Source: Umezawaea sp042738955 (GTDB taxonomy: Bacteria > Actinomycetota > Actinomycetes > Mycobacteriales > Pseudonocardiaceae). Taken from it: a stretch of DNA of 64,000 nt. This document shows, piece after piece, positions 28,925-37,190 of the stretch (position 1 is the stretch's first letter; every line of letters starts with the position of its first letter). A program made the translations under genes and the position numbers. The stretch is from positions 1 to 64,000 of the forward strand of contig NZ_JBHYHC010000038.1 in NCBI RefSeq assembly GCF_042738955.1, written 5' to 3'. The notes under the pieces are model-generated. The model did not search any database and was not told the DNA's origin. It saw only the letters and a program-made list of their open reading frames with translations.

Positions 28925-30181
28925 CTAGTTCGACGACGGCAGAACCTCCGACGCCCGCGCCCGGCCCCCGCCGTCCGGCAGCGCCGGGCTGAGCACCCAC
29001 AGCACCCGCGCCGCGGCGGCCGTCGTGCCGGAGCGGAAGACGTGCGGCGTGCCGGGGTCGAAGGTGAACGCGTCGCCGGTGGACAGCGTCATCGTGGAGT
29101 CGGCCCCGCTGGTCGGGAACTCCAGGACCACGGTCCCGGCCAGCACCAGCACGAACTCGACGTCGCCCGGCAGCACGTGCGGCTCGTTCCCGCTGGTCCC
29201 GCCAGGCGCGATCTCGCTGAGGATGGCCTGGAACCGCCGTTCCCCCCGCGGGGTCAGGGCGTACTCCCGCAGGCCGTCGCCGCCGAAGGCGATGGACGGG
29301 TATGCGCCGCCGCGCACGACCTCGCCGGGCGGCGGGTCGTCGAACAGGCTGCCGATCGGCAGGTCCAGCACCGCGCACAGCCGCACGAGCGCCGCCACCG
29401 AGGCGTTGGCCAGGTCGCGTTCGATCCGCGACAGGAACCCCTTGGTGAGGCCCGCCGCCTCCGCGACCTCGGCGACCGTGCGACGGCGGGCCTCCCGTTC
29501 GGCGCGCAGGCGGGCGCCGACACGGGGGTGGGTGTCGCCCGGCGGGAGCACCGCGGGCAGGGCTTCGGGGACGCGGTCGGGGCGCAGTCGACCGGCCGCG
29601 GCCCTGACCTCGGGCAACAGCTCCGGGCGGGCCAGCGCGCCGCGCACCACGAGGTCGGCGAGCGCGAGCGCGTTAGGCGCCACGACCAGGTGCCGGGAGG
29701 TGGCCCCGCTCAGGTGGGAGACGACCAGCGCCGTGAGCACCTCGGGGTCGGCGGCGAGGTCACCGGCGCGGACACCGGCGTCGACCATGCCCCTGACCAG
29801 CGCGAACAGCCGGTGCAAGAGACGACGTTGATCGGCCAGCTCCGGCTCGGCGACCACGGCGTCGCCGAACAGCGGGCGGACGTCGGGGTCCATCGCCTCC
29901 AGTTCGGCCGCCAGCAGGGCGTGCAGCTTGACCGGGCTCGGCGCGGCGAGGCCCGCCAGGTGTTCGACCCGGTCGAGGGCGGGCGCCAGCTCCGCGTCCA
30001 GGAGTGCCGCCGCGACCAGCTGCTTCGACGGGAAGTGCGCGTACAGCGAGGGCTGCCGGATGCCGGCGGCCTCGGCGATGTCCCTGGTGGACGTGCCGTG
30101 GAACCCTCGCCGGGCGAAGAGGCGAGCCGCCTCGGCGAGCACTCGCGTCCGGGTGCTCCGCTCGTCGTGCGTGCCGACCAT
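28925..30181 (-). CDS. Fusion regulator: TetR HTH + XRE HTH + cupin
   Basis: 418 residues with two different DNA-binding domains. Residues 11-57 form a TetR HTH (RTRVLAEAARLFARRGFHGT, then IRQPSLYAHFPSK), followed by a helical TetR-type region to about 200. Residues about 222-280 form an XRE HTH (AEAAGLTKGFLSRIERDLAN), and about 320-405 a cupin (EIAPGGTSGNEPHVLPGD; FDPGTPHVF). XRE-cupin proteins such as PuuR control polyamine genes, which fits the downstream operon on the same strand. ATG 30181 was chosen for the GAGGAGG just upstream and because the TetR HTH starts at once. The frame runs unbroken from TetR to cupin, so no frameshift is needed to explain the fusion. Domains certain; function inferred. 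Confidence 0.87.
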   Translation of the reverse strand: MVGTHDERSTRTRVLAEAARLFARRGFHGTSTRDIAEAAGIRQPSLYAHFPSKQLVAAALLDAELAPALDRVEHLAGLAAPSPVKLHALLAAELEAMDPDVRPLFGDAVVAEPELADQRRLLHRLFALVRGMVDAGVRAGDLAADPEVLTALVVSHLSGATSRHLVVAPNALALADLVVRGALARPELLPEVRAAAGRLRPDRVPEALPAVLPPGDTHPRVGARLRAEREARRRTVAEVAEAAGLTKGFLSRIERDLANASVAALVRLCAVLDLPIGSLFDDPPPGEVVRGGAYPSIAFGGDGLREYALTPRGERRFQAILSEIAPGGTSGNEPHVLPGDVEFVLVLAGTVVLEFPTSGADSTMTLSTGDAFTFDPGTPHVFRSGTTAAAARVLWVLSPALPDGGGRARASEVLPSSN

Positions 30182-30203
30182 GGTCCTCCTCGATCCCGCT
30201 CGT

Positions 30204-30217
30204 CTATCGAACGATAG
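30204..30217. promoter_or_regulatory. Inverted repeat CTATCG-AA-CGATAG, candidate TetR-type operator
   Basis: Perfect 6-bp arms 23 nt upstream of the fusion regulator's ATG. Size and form resemble TetR-family operators; autoregulation is likely. Confidence 0.55.
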
Positions 30218-30329
30218 GTCATCCGCGCCGGGGATCGGGCACCTTTTGGCCGGCGGCGCGAGCCGGATCCGGTGATCACCGCAACTAACCTCGACACGAC
30301 TCGCCGACCCCCATGGATCAGGACAGGGC

Positions 30330-31448
30330 ATGAACCCCTCACCCGTGAACTCGCACTCGACCACGCGAGCCCTCAACCTCCGCACGGTGATGGACGTGAT
30401 GCACGCCCTGCGCCGGGCGACCCGGCCCGAGGTGGTCCGGGGCACGACGCTGTCGCGGCCCACCGTGCACTCGGCGCTGGACGACCTGGAGTCGTTGGGG
30501 CTCATCCGGGCGTGCGGCCACCGCACCGGCGGGGTCGGCGCGAACGCCGCCGTGTTCGAGGTCGACCCGACCGCGGGCTACGTGCTGGCCGTGGACGTCA
30601 CCCGCGCGGAGATCCGCGGCGTGGTCATGGACTTCACCGACCAGGTCGTCACCCGCATCAGCACGCGCAACACCGCCCGCTCCGGTCCGACCTCCGTCGC
30701 CGCGCTCGGCCGGTTCACCCGCGACCTGCTGGAGGCCGCCCGGATCGACGAGCGGGACGTGGTGGTGCGCCTGGTGAGCAGCCCGCTCACCGTGGACCCG
30801 GACCGCCGCTGCTTCAGCGCCGCGGAGCACTTCCCCGGCTGGGCCAAGGCCGGGTTCCTCGACCGGATCGAGGAAGCGGTCGGCCCCGACGTCCACTTCC
30901 GCACCGCCGCCGACCTCGCCGCGTTCGCCGAGGCCCACTCCGCCACGACGTCGGCGGCGTTGCACGCGAGCGTCCTGGTCGACGACGGGTTCGGCGTCGG
31001 CCTCGCGTCGCGGTTCGGCGCGCACCGCGGCGCGACCGGCACCCCCGGCGCGGACCGCTACCTCACCGTGCCGGGCATGCCCTCGGACGACTCCGCCACC
31101 TCGGCCTTCCTCGCGGGCGGCGGCACCGTGCCGCACGACCTGTACCACCGCGCCGAGGCCGGGGAGAGCGACGCGGTGGCCGCGGTGACCGCCCTCGCGG
31201 GCGCGCTCGCCACGGTCGCCGCACTGGTCGTCGCCGTCGTCGACCCGGAGGTCGTGGTGCTCGCCACCCGCTCCGACCTGCTGTTCGAGCAGGTCCGCGA
31301 CCGCGTTCCCTACCCCGACAAGCTCCGCCAGGGCGAACTCGGCAACGACTCCGCCCTGACGGGCGCGCTGGTCGAGGGCGGCCGGGTCGCGCGCGACCGC
31401 GTGCTCGACCGGTGGCACCCCGCGTCCTTGCCCCGTGCCGGGGCGTGA
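30330..31448 (+). CDS. ROK-family transcriptional regulator, kinase motifs degenerate
   Basis: 372 residues. The N-terminal winged HTH (about 15-75: RTVMDVMHALRRATRPEVV; LSRPTVHSALDDLESLGLI) is joined to a ROK-type actin-fold domain (YVLAVDVTRAEIRGVVMD). The canonical ATP-binding DxGxT and the CxCGxxGC zinc motif are absent, so it is a sugar- or ligand-sensing repressor rather than a kinase. ATG preceded by AGGACAGGG. The stop abuts the convergent carbonic anhydrase gene with no spacer. The target genes are unknown; it is divergent from the TetR-XRE-cupin regulator. Confidence 0.82.
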   Translation: MNPSPVNSHSTTRALNLRTVMDVMHALRRATRPEVVRGTTLSRPTVHSALDDLESLGLIRACGHRTGGVGANAAVFEVDPTAGYVLAVDVTRAEIRGVVMDFTDQVVTRISTRNTARSGPTSVAALGRFTRDLLEAARIDERDVVVRLVSSPLTVDPDRRCFSAAEHFPGWAKAGFLDRIEEAVGPDVHFRTAADLAAFAEAHSATTSAALHASVLVDDGFGVGLASRFGAHRGATGTPGADRYLTVPGMPSDDSATSAFLAGGGTVPHDLYHRAEAGESDAVAAVTALAGALATVAALVVAVVDPEVVVLATRSDLLFEQVRDRVPYPDKLRQGELGNDSALTGALVEGGRVARDRVLDRWHPASLPRAGA

Positions 31449-31955
31449 TCAGGGCTCGACGACGGTCTCGACGAGCCCGGTCGTGATGTCGTAGACGAGC
31501 CCGGAGACGCGGATCCCGGCCAACCGGGTCTCAGCGCGCAGCACGCCGACGTCGTGGGCGACAGCAGCCCGCGGATCGTCGACCGCCTTGCCGTCCAGAC
31601 GGCGGACGTCGACCTGGAAGTACGGGCTGAGCAGGTCCGGCCGGTCGCGGATCAGCGTGATGCCGCACTGGGTGTGCTGGAGGACGACGACGTCCCACCC
31701 GTCACCGAGACCGGACCCGTTGGCCCGCCCCACTTCCCGGAGCATCACCAGTTCCAGCAGCGTCCGCTGGGTGACACGACCGCCGACGTTGCGCAGCACG
31801 AGGACCTCCCCCTGCTCCGCACCGAGAACCACGGCGGGATCCACCCGCGGGTCGACGCAGCCGATGACGATCGTGGCCGAACTCGGCCTCATGCGCAGAC
31901 CGGGATCGAACCGCGTCTCGGCGAACACCTTGTTGCGGTCGAGGAACTTCTCCAC
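31449..31955 (-). CDS. Beta-class carbonic anhydrase
   Basis: 168-residue zinc enzyme interconverting CO2 and bicarbonate. The zinc site is complete: Cys 33 with the Asp 35-Arg 37 dyad in GCVDPRVD, and His 94/Cys 97 in LQHTQCG. Slightly short, like other small actinobacterial beta-CAs of the Rv1284 type. Start MEKFLDRNK. It lies 12 nt downstream of an MFS exporter on the same strand and is probably co-transcribed. Confidence 0.9.
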   Translation of the reverse strand: MEKFLDRNKVFAETRFDPGLRMRPSSATIVIGCVDPRVDPAVVLGAEQGEVLVLRNVGGRVTQRTLLELVMLREVGRANGSGLGDGWDVVVLQHTQCGITLIRDRPDLLSPYFQVDVRRLDGKAVDDPRAAVAHDVGVLRAETRLAGIRVSGLVYDITTGLVETVVEP

Positions 31956-31967
31956 GGGGTTCTCCCT

Positions 31968-33176
31968 TCACCCGGCGCGACGGGCCGCTGTGGCGAGCAC
32001 GCCCGCCAAGGCGACGAGGGCGAGGATGACGCCGAAGCCGATGGCCATGGTCGTCACGCCGACCACGCCGACGAACAGGCCCGCGACGATCGCGGAGACG
32101 CCCATCGCCAGGTAGGCGACGAGGTAGAGCGTGGCGAACAGGCCCGCGCGTTCGTGGGGTTCCACCTCGGGCACGAGGCCTCGGGTGGCGCCGGAGAAGA
32201 ACGCGCCCAGGCCCGCCCCGCCGAACAGCGCCGCGCCCCACAGCAGGGGCAGCGACACCGTGCCGACGCTGCCGACGAACAGGATCGCGCCGACCGCCAA
32301 CCCGGTCGCGCCGAGGAGCCGCAGCCTGCGCGGGTGGACGGCGCTCGTGAACGCCGACACGACCGTGCCCGCGCCGAACGCGACGAACGCGCCCAGTGCT
32401 CCGACGAGCGGGCTGCTGATCTTGAACACCGCCGCCAGCACGGTGGGGACCAGGCCCATGTACAGGGTCATCGTCATGAACACGCCGATCATCCCCGGCA
32501 GGGTGGACGCGAACAGCGTCCGCACCCGCGGCGGGACCGAGACGCGCGGGACCAGCGAGGCCAGCGCGCCCGGCTTCGGCGTCGCCGTCTCCGGTGTGAC
32601 CAGCGTGAACACCGTGCCCGCCGCCATGACCACCACCAGGACGAGCCACACCGCGAACGCCGCGTCGGACGCGAACTGGGCCAGCACGCCCGCGAACAGC
32701 GCGCCGATGCCCAGGCCCGCCAGCGGCGCCATGCCGGTCATCAGCGCGCCCAACTTCTTGCGGTGGTCGGGCGCGAGTTCCACGACCGCGGCGCTCAACG
32801 TGCTCGACGCGGCGCCGGTGGCGATCCCCTGGACGACGCGCCCGACGACGATCCAGCCGATCGACGGCGCGACCAGGAACACCACCATCGCCACGAGTTC
32901 GAGGCCGAGCGCCCCGACCATGACCGGCCGCCTGCCGACGTGGTCGGACAGCGACCCGACCACCAGGATCGCGATCAGCAGCGCGATGGCGTAGACGCCG
33001 AACGCGAGCGTCAGCATCCACGGCGGGAAGCCCCACGCCTTCTCGTAGATCGGCAGGAGCGGGGTCGGCGAGCCCGCCGCGACCAGGATCGCCACCATCG
33101 CCGCCGAGATCCCCGCGAAACCGACCGGGCGGGACACCCGCCGGGCACGGGGAAGAGCGCCATTTAGTTCTATCAT
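31968..33176 (-). CDS. MFS transporter (drug-efflux-like)
   Basis: About 402 residues and 12 membrane segments. The MFS loop 2-3 motif reads GSLSDHVGRRPVMVGA, followed by GRVVQGIATGAASS, typical of H+-antiporting efflux pumps. The ATG giving MIELNG was chosen; an upstream GTG in frame (33230) would run through the operator and is less likely, and no clear ribosome site marks either. It is divergent from an HxlR-type regulator that probably controls it, and followed by carbonic anhydrase. Confidence 0.87.
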   Translation of the reverse strand: MIELNGALPRARRVSRPVGFAGISAAMVAILVAAGSPTPLLPIYEKAWGFPPWMLTLAFGVYAIALLIAILVVGSLSDHVGRRPVMVGALGLELVAMVVFLVAPSIGWIVVGRVVQGIATGAASSTLSAAVVELAPDHRKKLGALMTGMAPLAGLGIGALFAGVLAQFASDAAFAVWLVLVVVMAAGTVFTLVTPETATPKPGALASLVPRVSVPPRVRTLFASTLPGMIGVFMTMTLYMGLVPTVLAAVFKISSPLVGALGAFVAFGAGTVVSAFTSAVHPRRLRLLGATGLAVGAILFVGSVGTVSLPLLWGAALFGGAGLGAFFSGATRGLVPEVEPHERAGLFATLYLVAYLAMGVSAIVAGLFVGVVGVTTMAIGFGVILALVALAGVLATAARRAG

Positions 33177-33209
33177 AGAAGTAGTCACATCGGTCACCGT
33201 ACCAAAAAG

Positions 33210-33230
33210 TTGGTTCAGTGACCGAACCAA
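33210..33230. promoter_or_regulatory. Inverted repeat TTGGTTC-N7-GAACCAA between MFS and HxlR genes
   Basis: Perfect 7-bp arms in the 71-bp region between the divergent MFS transporter and HxlR regulator. Candidate HxlR binding site that would control both promoters. Confidence 0.6.
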
Positions 33231-33247
33231 GAGGTAAAGTGGGAGCT

Positions 33248-33757
33248 ATGGCACTCGGCACCGGCTACCGGAACCAGGACTGCCCGACCGCGCGATCCCT
33301 GGAGGTCGTCGGCGAGCGGTGGACCCTGTTGATCATCTGCAACCTCTTCTACGGGCTGCGCCGCTACACCGACATCCGCACCCGCATCGGGGTCTCCCCC
33401 GCGATCCTCACCCAGCGGTTGAACCGGCTCGTGGAGGAGGACATCGTGGCCCGCGTGCCCGGCATCGGGGCGCACGAGGAGTACGAGCTGACCCCGAAGG
33501 GCGAGAAGCTCTGGCCCGCGCTCTCCGGCCTGGTGCAGTGGGGCAACGAGTACTACCTGGAGCCGGAGTCGCGTCAGCTCCTCACCCACCACCAGTGCGG
33601 CGACGCCCTGGACAACGCGGGCTACTGCGCGCGGTGCCGGGTCGTCCCCCCGCCCCGCGACGTCGTCCGGACCCGGCCGGAGAGCCCCGCCGACGCCGAC
33701 CTCCCCGGCCCGCGAGCCCGTGGCCCGCACCGCCTGCTCGAACCGTTGAAGCGCTGA
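33248..33757 (+). CDS. HxlR-family transcriptional regulator
   Basis: 169 residues. The HxlR winged HTH occupies about 12-105. CPTARSLEVVGERWTLLIIC with the reactive-position Cys, GLRRYTDIRTRIGVSPAILT and YELTPKGEKLWPAL are family hallmarks. The C-terminal ~50 residues add HHQCGDALDN and YCARCRVV, a CxxC pair that may be redox- or metal-sensing. ATG at 33248 is preceded by GGGAGC. It probably regulates the divergent MFS exporter. The convergent dehydratase gene ends 8 nt away. Confidence 0.88.
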   Translation: MALGTGYRNQDCPTARSLEVVGERWTLLIICNLFYGLRRYTDIRTRIGVSPAILTQRLNRLVEEDIVARVPGIGAHEEYELTPKGEKLWPALSGLVQWGNEYYLEPESRQLLTHHQCGDALDNAGYCARCRVVPPPRDVVRTRPESPADADLPGPRARGPHRLLEPLKR

Positions 33758-33764
33758 GCGGGGG

Positions 33765-34760
33765 TCACGACCGGGCCCACGCCCCTTCCACGACCGGGGA
33801 ACGGTCGCGCAGCGGCTCCCACCAGTCGCGGTGCTCGGCGTACCAGCGCACGGTGTCGCACACGCCCTCCTCGAACCCCACCAGCGGTTCCCAGCCGAGT
33901 TCGCGGCGGATCCTGGTGGAGTCCAGCAGGTAGCGCCGGTCGTGGCCGGGGCGGTCGGGCACCTCGTGCTTGAGCGACGACGGCAGCCCCAACTCGTCGA
34001 GCACCAGGTCCGCGATCCGCTCGACGCTGGCCTCCACGCCCGTGCCCACGTGGTAGGTCTCGCCGATCCGGCCGCGGTCGAGCACGGCGTCGATCGCGCG
34101 GACGTGGTCGCGGACGTGGATCCACTCGCGGCGGTTGTCCTTGGACGCGTAGACCGGCAGCGGACGGCCGTCCAGCGCGTGGGTGGTGAACAGCGGCAGC
34201 ACCTTCTCCGGGAACTGGTGCGAGCCGTAGTTGTTGGCGCAGTTGGTGATCGTGACCGGCAGCCCGAACGTCTCGTGGTAGGCGCGGACCGCGTGGTCGG
34301 CGCCCGCCTTGCTCGCGTTGTACGGCGTGCGCGGCCGGTACGGGGACTCCTCGGTGAACGCCCGCTCGGCGTCGAGCGCGAGGTCGCCGTAGACCTCGCA
34401 GGTGGAGATGTGGTGGAAGCGCGCGACCCCGACCTGCCGGGCGGCCTCCAGGAGGGCGTGCGTGCCCAGCACGTTGGTGCGGAAGAACCTGCCGGGGTCG
34501 AGGACCGCGAGGCTGTTGTGCGACTCGGCGGCGAAGTTGACCACCACGTCCACGTCGTGCTCGCGCAGCACGCCCTCGGCGTCGGCGATGTCCGCGTGCA
34601 CGAAGGTGATCCGGTCGCGGACGTCGGCCAGGGTCGCCTCGGTGCCCGCGTACGTCAGGGCGTCCAGCGCCACGACGGTGTCCTCCGGGTGGTCGCGCAC
34701 CCGCTCGCGGACGAAGTGCGACCCGATGAACCCGGCCGCGCCGGTGACGAGGAGACGCAT
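33765..34760 (-). CDS. rfbB: dTDP-glucose 4,6-dehydratase-like protein (catalytic Asp replaced by Cys)
   Basis: 331-residue extended SDR. The NAD motif is GAAGFIGSHF and the catalytic Tyr 147/Lys 151 are in YNASK. NNYGSHQFPEKVLPLF and DNRREWIHVRDHVRAI are RmlB signatures, so it should act on a dTDP- or other NDP-hexose. In RmlB the active site is Thr-Asp-Glu; here it reads STCEVYGDL, with Cys 121 in place of the Asp that donates the proton for water loss. It may therefore be altered in activity or specificity. It lies 1 nt after a GntR/UTRA regulator in one operon, with no other deoxysugar genes nearby. Confidence 0.85.
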   Translation of the reverse strand: MRLLVTGAAGFIGSHFVRERVRDHPEDTVVALDALTYAGTEATLADVRDRITFVHADIADAEGVLREHDVDVVVNFAAESHNSLAVLDPGRFFRTNVLGTHALLEAARQVGVARFHHISTCEVYGDLALDAERAFTEESPYRPRTPYNASKAGADHAVRAYHETFGLPVTITNCANNYGSHQFPEKVLPLFTTHALDGRPLPVYASKDNRREWIHVRDHVRAIDAVLDRGRIGETYHVGTGVEASVERIADLVLDELGLPSSLKHEVPDRPGHDRRYLLDSTRIRRELGWEPLVGFEEGVCDTVRWYAEHRDWWEPLRDRSPVVEGAWARS

Positions 34761-34761
34761 G

Positions 34762-35529
34762 TCAGCCTTCCTGTTCGGTGATCGGGGCGACGCCGGGCGG
34801 GTCGGCGGCGGGCCAGCCGTGGAACTCCACGTCCAGCCGGAACCGGTGCCCGAGGTAGCGGTGCTCGGACAGGGCGACGGGCCGGTCGTCGGGTCCCACG
34901 GCGAGCCGGCGGACCAGCAGCACCGGGGTGCCCGCGGCCACCTCCAGCAGGTCCGCGACCCGGTCGGTGGCGGCCGTGGCGGCGATGCTCTGCCGGACCA
35001 CGGCGATCGCCTGTCCTTGACGGCGCAGGGTTTCCCACGTTCCGGGGTCCTCGGCGTCCGCGCGGCTGACCGGCGCTGCCAACTCCAGGGGGACCCACTC
35101 GGTGACGACGTCCAGCGGTGTCGCGCCCGCCCGCCGCACGGTCTGGACGCGCAGCGTCTCCGCGTCGGCGGGAAGTGCCAGCAGGTGCGCCGCGCCCACA
35201 GGCGTGGGGCCGTAGCCGTATTCGACGACCGAGCGCGCGAGCGGCACGCCTGCCTCGGCGACCGCCGAGCCCGCGTGCTGGAAGGTGCCCAGCGCCAAGG
35301 ACTGCCCGAACGACGCGCCGGCCACGACGTACCAGCCCGCGCCCTTGCGCGACGCCAGCAGCCCTTCCTCGCGGAGTTGTTCCAGCGCCCGCCGGACGGT
35401 CACCCGGCTCACGTCGTAGCGGCGGCCCAGCTCGGCCTCGCTGTCCAACGCCCCGGACGACCCGTAGTCGCCGAGCGCGACCCGCTCCCGCAGTTCACCG
35501 GCCAGCCACGACGTCCGAGAATCTGTCAT
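34762..35529 (-). CDS. GntR-family regulator with UTRA (HutC-type) ligand domain
   Basis: 255 residues. The winged HTH (about 5-75) contains SEAELGRRYDVSRVTVRRAL and EQLREEGLLASRKGAGWYV. The UTRA domain spans about 90-250 (FQHAGSAVAEAG; VLLVRRLAVGPDDRPVALSE). The ATG of ATGACAGATTCT was chosen; another in-frame ATG lies 12 nt upstream inside the operator palindrome. The perfect CCTGTATCATACAGG at 35532 matches the HutC-type GT-N-TA-N-AC pattern and would control this operon and the divergent SDR gene. Confidence 0.87.
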   Translation of the reverse strand: MTDSRTSWLAGELRERVALGDYGSSGALDSEAELGRRYDVSRVTVRRALEQLREEGLLASRKGAGWYVVAGASFGQSLALGTFQHAGSAVAEAGVPLARSVVEYGYGPTPVGAAHLLALPADAETLRVQTVRRAGATPLDVVTEWVPLELAAPVSRADAEDPGTWETLRRQGQAIAVVRQSIAATAATDRVADLLEVAAGTPVLLVRRLAVGPDDRPVALSEHRYLGHRFRLDVEFHGWPAADPPGVAPITEQEG

Positions 35530-35531
35530 AA

Positions 35532-35546
35532 CCTGTATCATACAGG
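35532..35546. promoter_or_regulatory. Perfect 15-bp palindrome CCTGTAT-C-ATACAGG, GntR/HutC operator
   Basis: Lies 3 nt upstream of the GntR/UTRA ATG. Its centre reads TATCAT/TATGAT, so it overlaps a -10-like element on both strands. The GTAT/ATAC core fits HutC-subfamily sites. It should control both the GntR-dehydratase operon and the divergent SDR at 35594. Confidence 0.7.
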
Positions 35547-35593
35547 AGTCGACAGGGCTTCCCGCGGTCCCGCCGGTGGGCCAGGCTGAAGGG

Positions 35594-36307
35594 ATGCTGA
35601 TCGTGACCGGCGGCCTGGGCCGGGTCGCCACCGTCCTGAGACCCGTCCTGCCACCGGACACCCGCCTGGTCGACGCCCGTCCCGGCGCGGAGCACCTGGA
35701 GCTGTCCGACCCCGACCAGGCGGCGGAGGCCGTGCGCGACGCCGACGCGGTCCTCCACCTCGCCGCGAATCCCAGCCCTGGCCAGGACCGCGCCACGGCG
35801 TGGCGGGCCAACGTCGACGTCACGGAGGTCCTGCTCCGCGCGTGCGGGGACCGGGTGCCGCGGATCGTGCTGGCCAGCTCGGTGCACGCGACGGGCTGGT
35901 ACCACGGGGCGGGCGAGGAGTTGATCAGTCCGGAGTGGACACCCCGGCCGTGCTGCGCCTACGGCGACAGCAAGGTCGCCGTCGAGGACCTCGGCAGGCG
36001 GCACGCCGAGCGGCACGGCGTGTCGGTGGTCTGCCTGCGGCTGGGGTCGACCGGCTACCCGCTGCTCGAACGGCGGTACGCGAGCATGCAGCTGTTCGAC
36101 GACGACGCCCGCGCCCTCGTCCTGGCCGCGCTGACCGCCGACGTCCGGTTCGGCGTCTACTTCGGGGTCTCGGCCAACACCCCCGCCCGCTGGGACACGG
36201 CCAACGCCCGGACCGACCTCGGCTACGAGCCGGTGGGCGACAGCGCGGTGCTCGACGTCCCCGAGGACGGGCCGTACCCGTTCCCCGGCTGCCGGATGTT
36301 CGGCTAG
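35594..36307 (+). CDS. NAD-dependent epimerase/dehydratase-family SDR, uronate-dehydrogenase-like
   Basis: 237 residues, short for extended SDRs but matching uronate dehydrogenases (about 265) in layout: MLIVTGGLGRVA, DAVLHLAANPSP, IVLASSVHATGWY and catalytic Tyr/Lys in YGDSKVAVED, then CLRLGSTGYPL. Uronate dehydrogenase oxidises glucuronate or galacturonate to the lactone. That role would fit the GntR control but is not proven. ATG preceded by AAGGG. It shares an operator region with the divergent GntR/UTRA gene. Confidence 0.8.
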   Translation: MLIVTGGLGRVATVLRPVLPPDTRLVDARPGAEHLELSDPDQAAEAVRDADAVLHLAANPSPGQDRATAWRANVDVTEVLLRACGDRVPRIVLASSVHATGWYHGAGEELISPEWTPRPCCAYGDSKVAVEDLGRRHAERHGVSVVCLRLGSTGYPLLERRYASMQLFDDDARALVLAALTADVRFGVYFGVSANTPARWDTANARTDLGYEPVGDSAVLDVPEDGPYPFPGCRMFG

Positions 36308-36314
36308 CCCCCGA

Positions 36315-36542
36315 TCAGGAGCCCGCGGGACGGCCCAGGCGGGCGCGCACCGAGCGCTCGACGAGCACCGGCACGAACGAGTGCACGCTGGCGTCGGCGA
36401 ACCGGTCGCGCTCCTGCTCCACCGCGTGGTGCACAACGGCTTCCGCCGTGTCGCCGTAGTCGTCCACCAGTCGTTGCTCGAGCTTGGCGTACTGGACGTG
36501 CTCGTCCGCGGTCAGGTCGTCCATCGCGGGTGTGGTGGTCAT
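36315..36542 (-). CDS. Small protein with three-helix-bundle dimerization domain
   Basis: 75 residues with the pattern of a short helical domain frequent in actinobacteria: YAKLEQRLVDDYGDTAEAVV, then HAVEQERDRFADASVHSFVP and VLVERSVRARL. The domain mediates dimerisation; no enzymatic role is known. Stand-alone, convergent with the SDR gene (7 nt). A 215-nt region upstream separates it from the divergent ATPase gene. Confidence 0.75.
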   Translation of the reverse strand: MTTTPAMDDLTADEHVQYAKLEQRLVDDYGDTAEAVVHHAVEQERDRFADASVHSFVPVLVERSVRARLGRPAGS

Positions 36543-36757
36543 CGTCGGCCCCGTTCGCTCGCGGATTCGGATTGGTCCTGGATGCCCGCATCACATTGCC
36601 GATGAACGACTTCGCGATGAACACGAGATGAACGAGCGCGAGGGATTTCACCTGATCGACTCACGTCCCGGCGGCCGTTTGGAGTTGAACCGGAGGCAAA
36701 GCTGCGGTGTACTCGACACGACGCCGCCGCGGGTGTCGACCTGAGCGAAGGAGTGCT

Positions 36758-37186
36758 GTGGTAAGCGTTGTCCGTGGTGTCGGGGCCCTGCCCCACGTCG
36801 GCAGGCTCGGGTTGGCCGCCAGGCCGGATCGCCGGGAGATCCGCCGCTGGATCCGGGGTGTGTGCGCCGCCCGACTGGACGTCCGCACGCTCGTCGACGT
36901 CCTGCTCGTCACCACCGAGCTGATCGAGAACGCCTACCGGCACACGTCCAGCCCGATCGAGGCGCGCATCGCGTGCGCGGACTTCGGCGTCATGGTCGAG
37001 GTCACCGACGGCGACGCGGACCACCCCGAGGAGATGGCGACCTCGGACCGCACGTGGGGCGGCCGGGGCGTCCAGGCGATGGTGGAGCTGGCGATCTCGT
37101 GGGGCGTGCGCGAGGAGGGCGCGGGCAAGACCGTGTGGGTGCTGCTGCCCATGGTGGTCCCCAAGGTGACCCCGCGCTCCGGCTGA
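36758..37186 (+). CDS. RsbW-like anti-sigma/histidine-kinase-type ATPase
   Basis: 142 residues with a HATPase_c fold. The N box is VTTELIENAYRH, a D-G-D G1-type loop is in VEVTDGDADHP, and a glycine-rich lid is GGRGVQAMVELA. Stand-alone proteins of this type phosphorylate anti-anti-sigma factors or sequester sigma factors. No partner is adjacent. GTG at 36758 was chosen because GAAGGAG precedes it by 4 nt. The next gene is convergent at 4 nt. Confidence 0.8.
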   Translation: MVSVVRGVGALPHVGRLGLAARPDRREIRRWIRGVCAARLDVRTLVDVLLVTTELIENAYRHTSSPIEARIACADFGVMVEVTDGDADHPEEMATSDRTWGGRGVQAMVELAISWGVREEGAGKTVWVLLPMVVPKVTPRSG

Positions 37187-37190
37187 CCCG

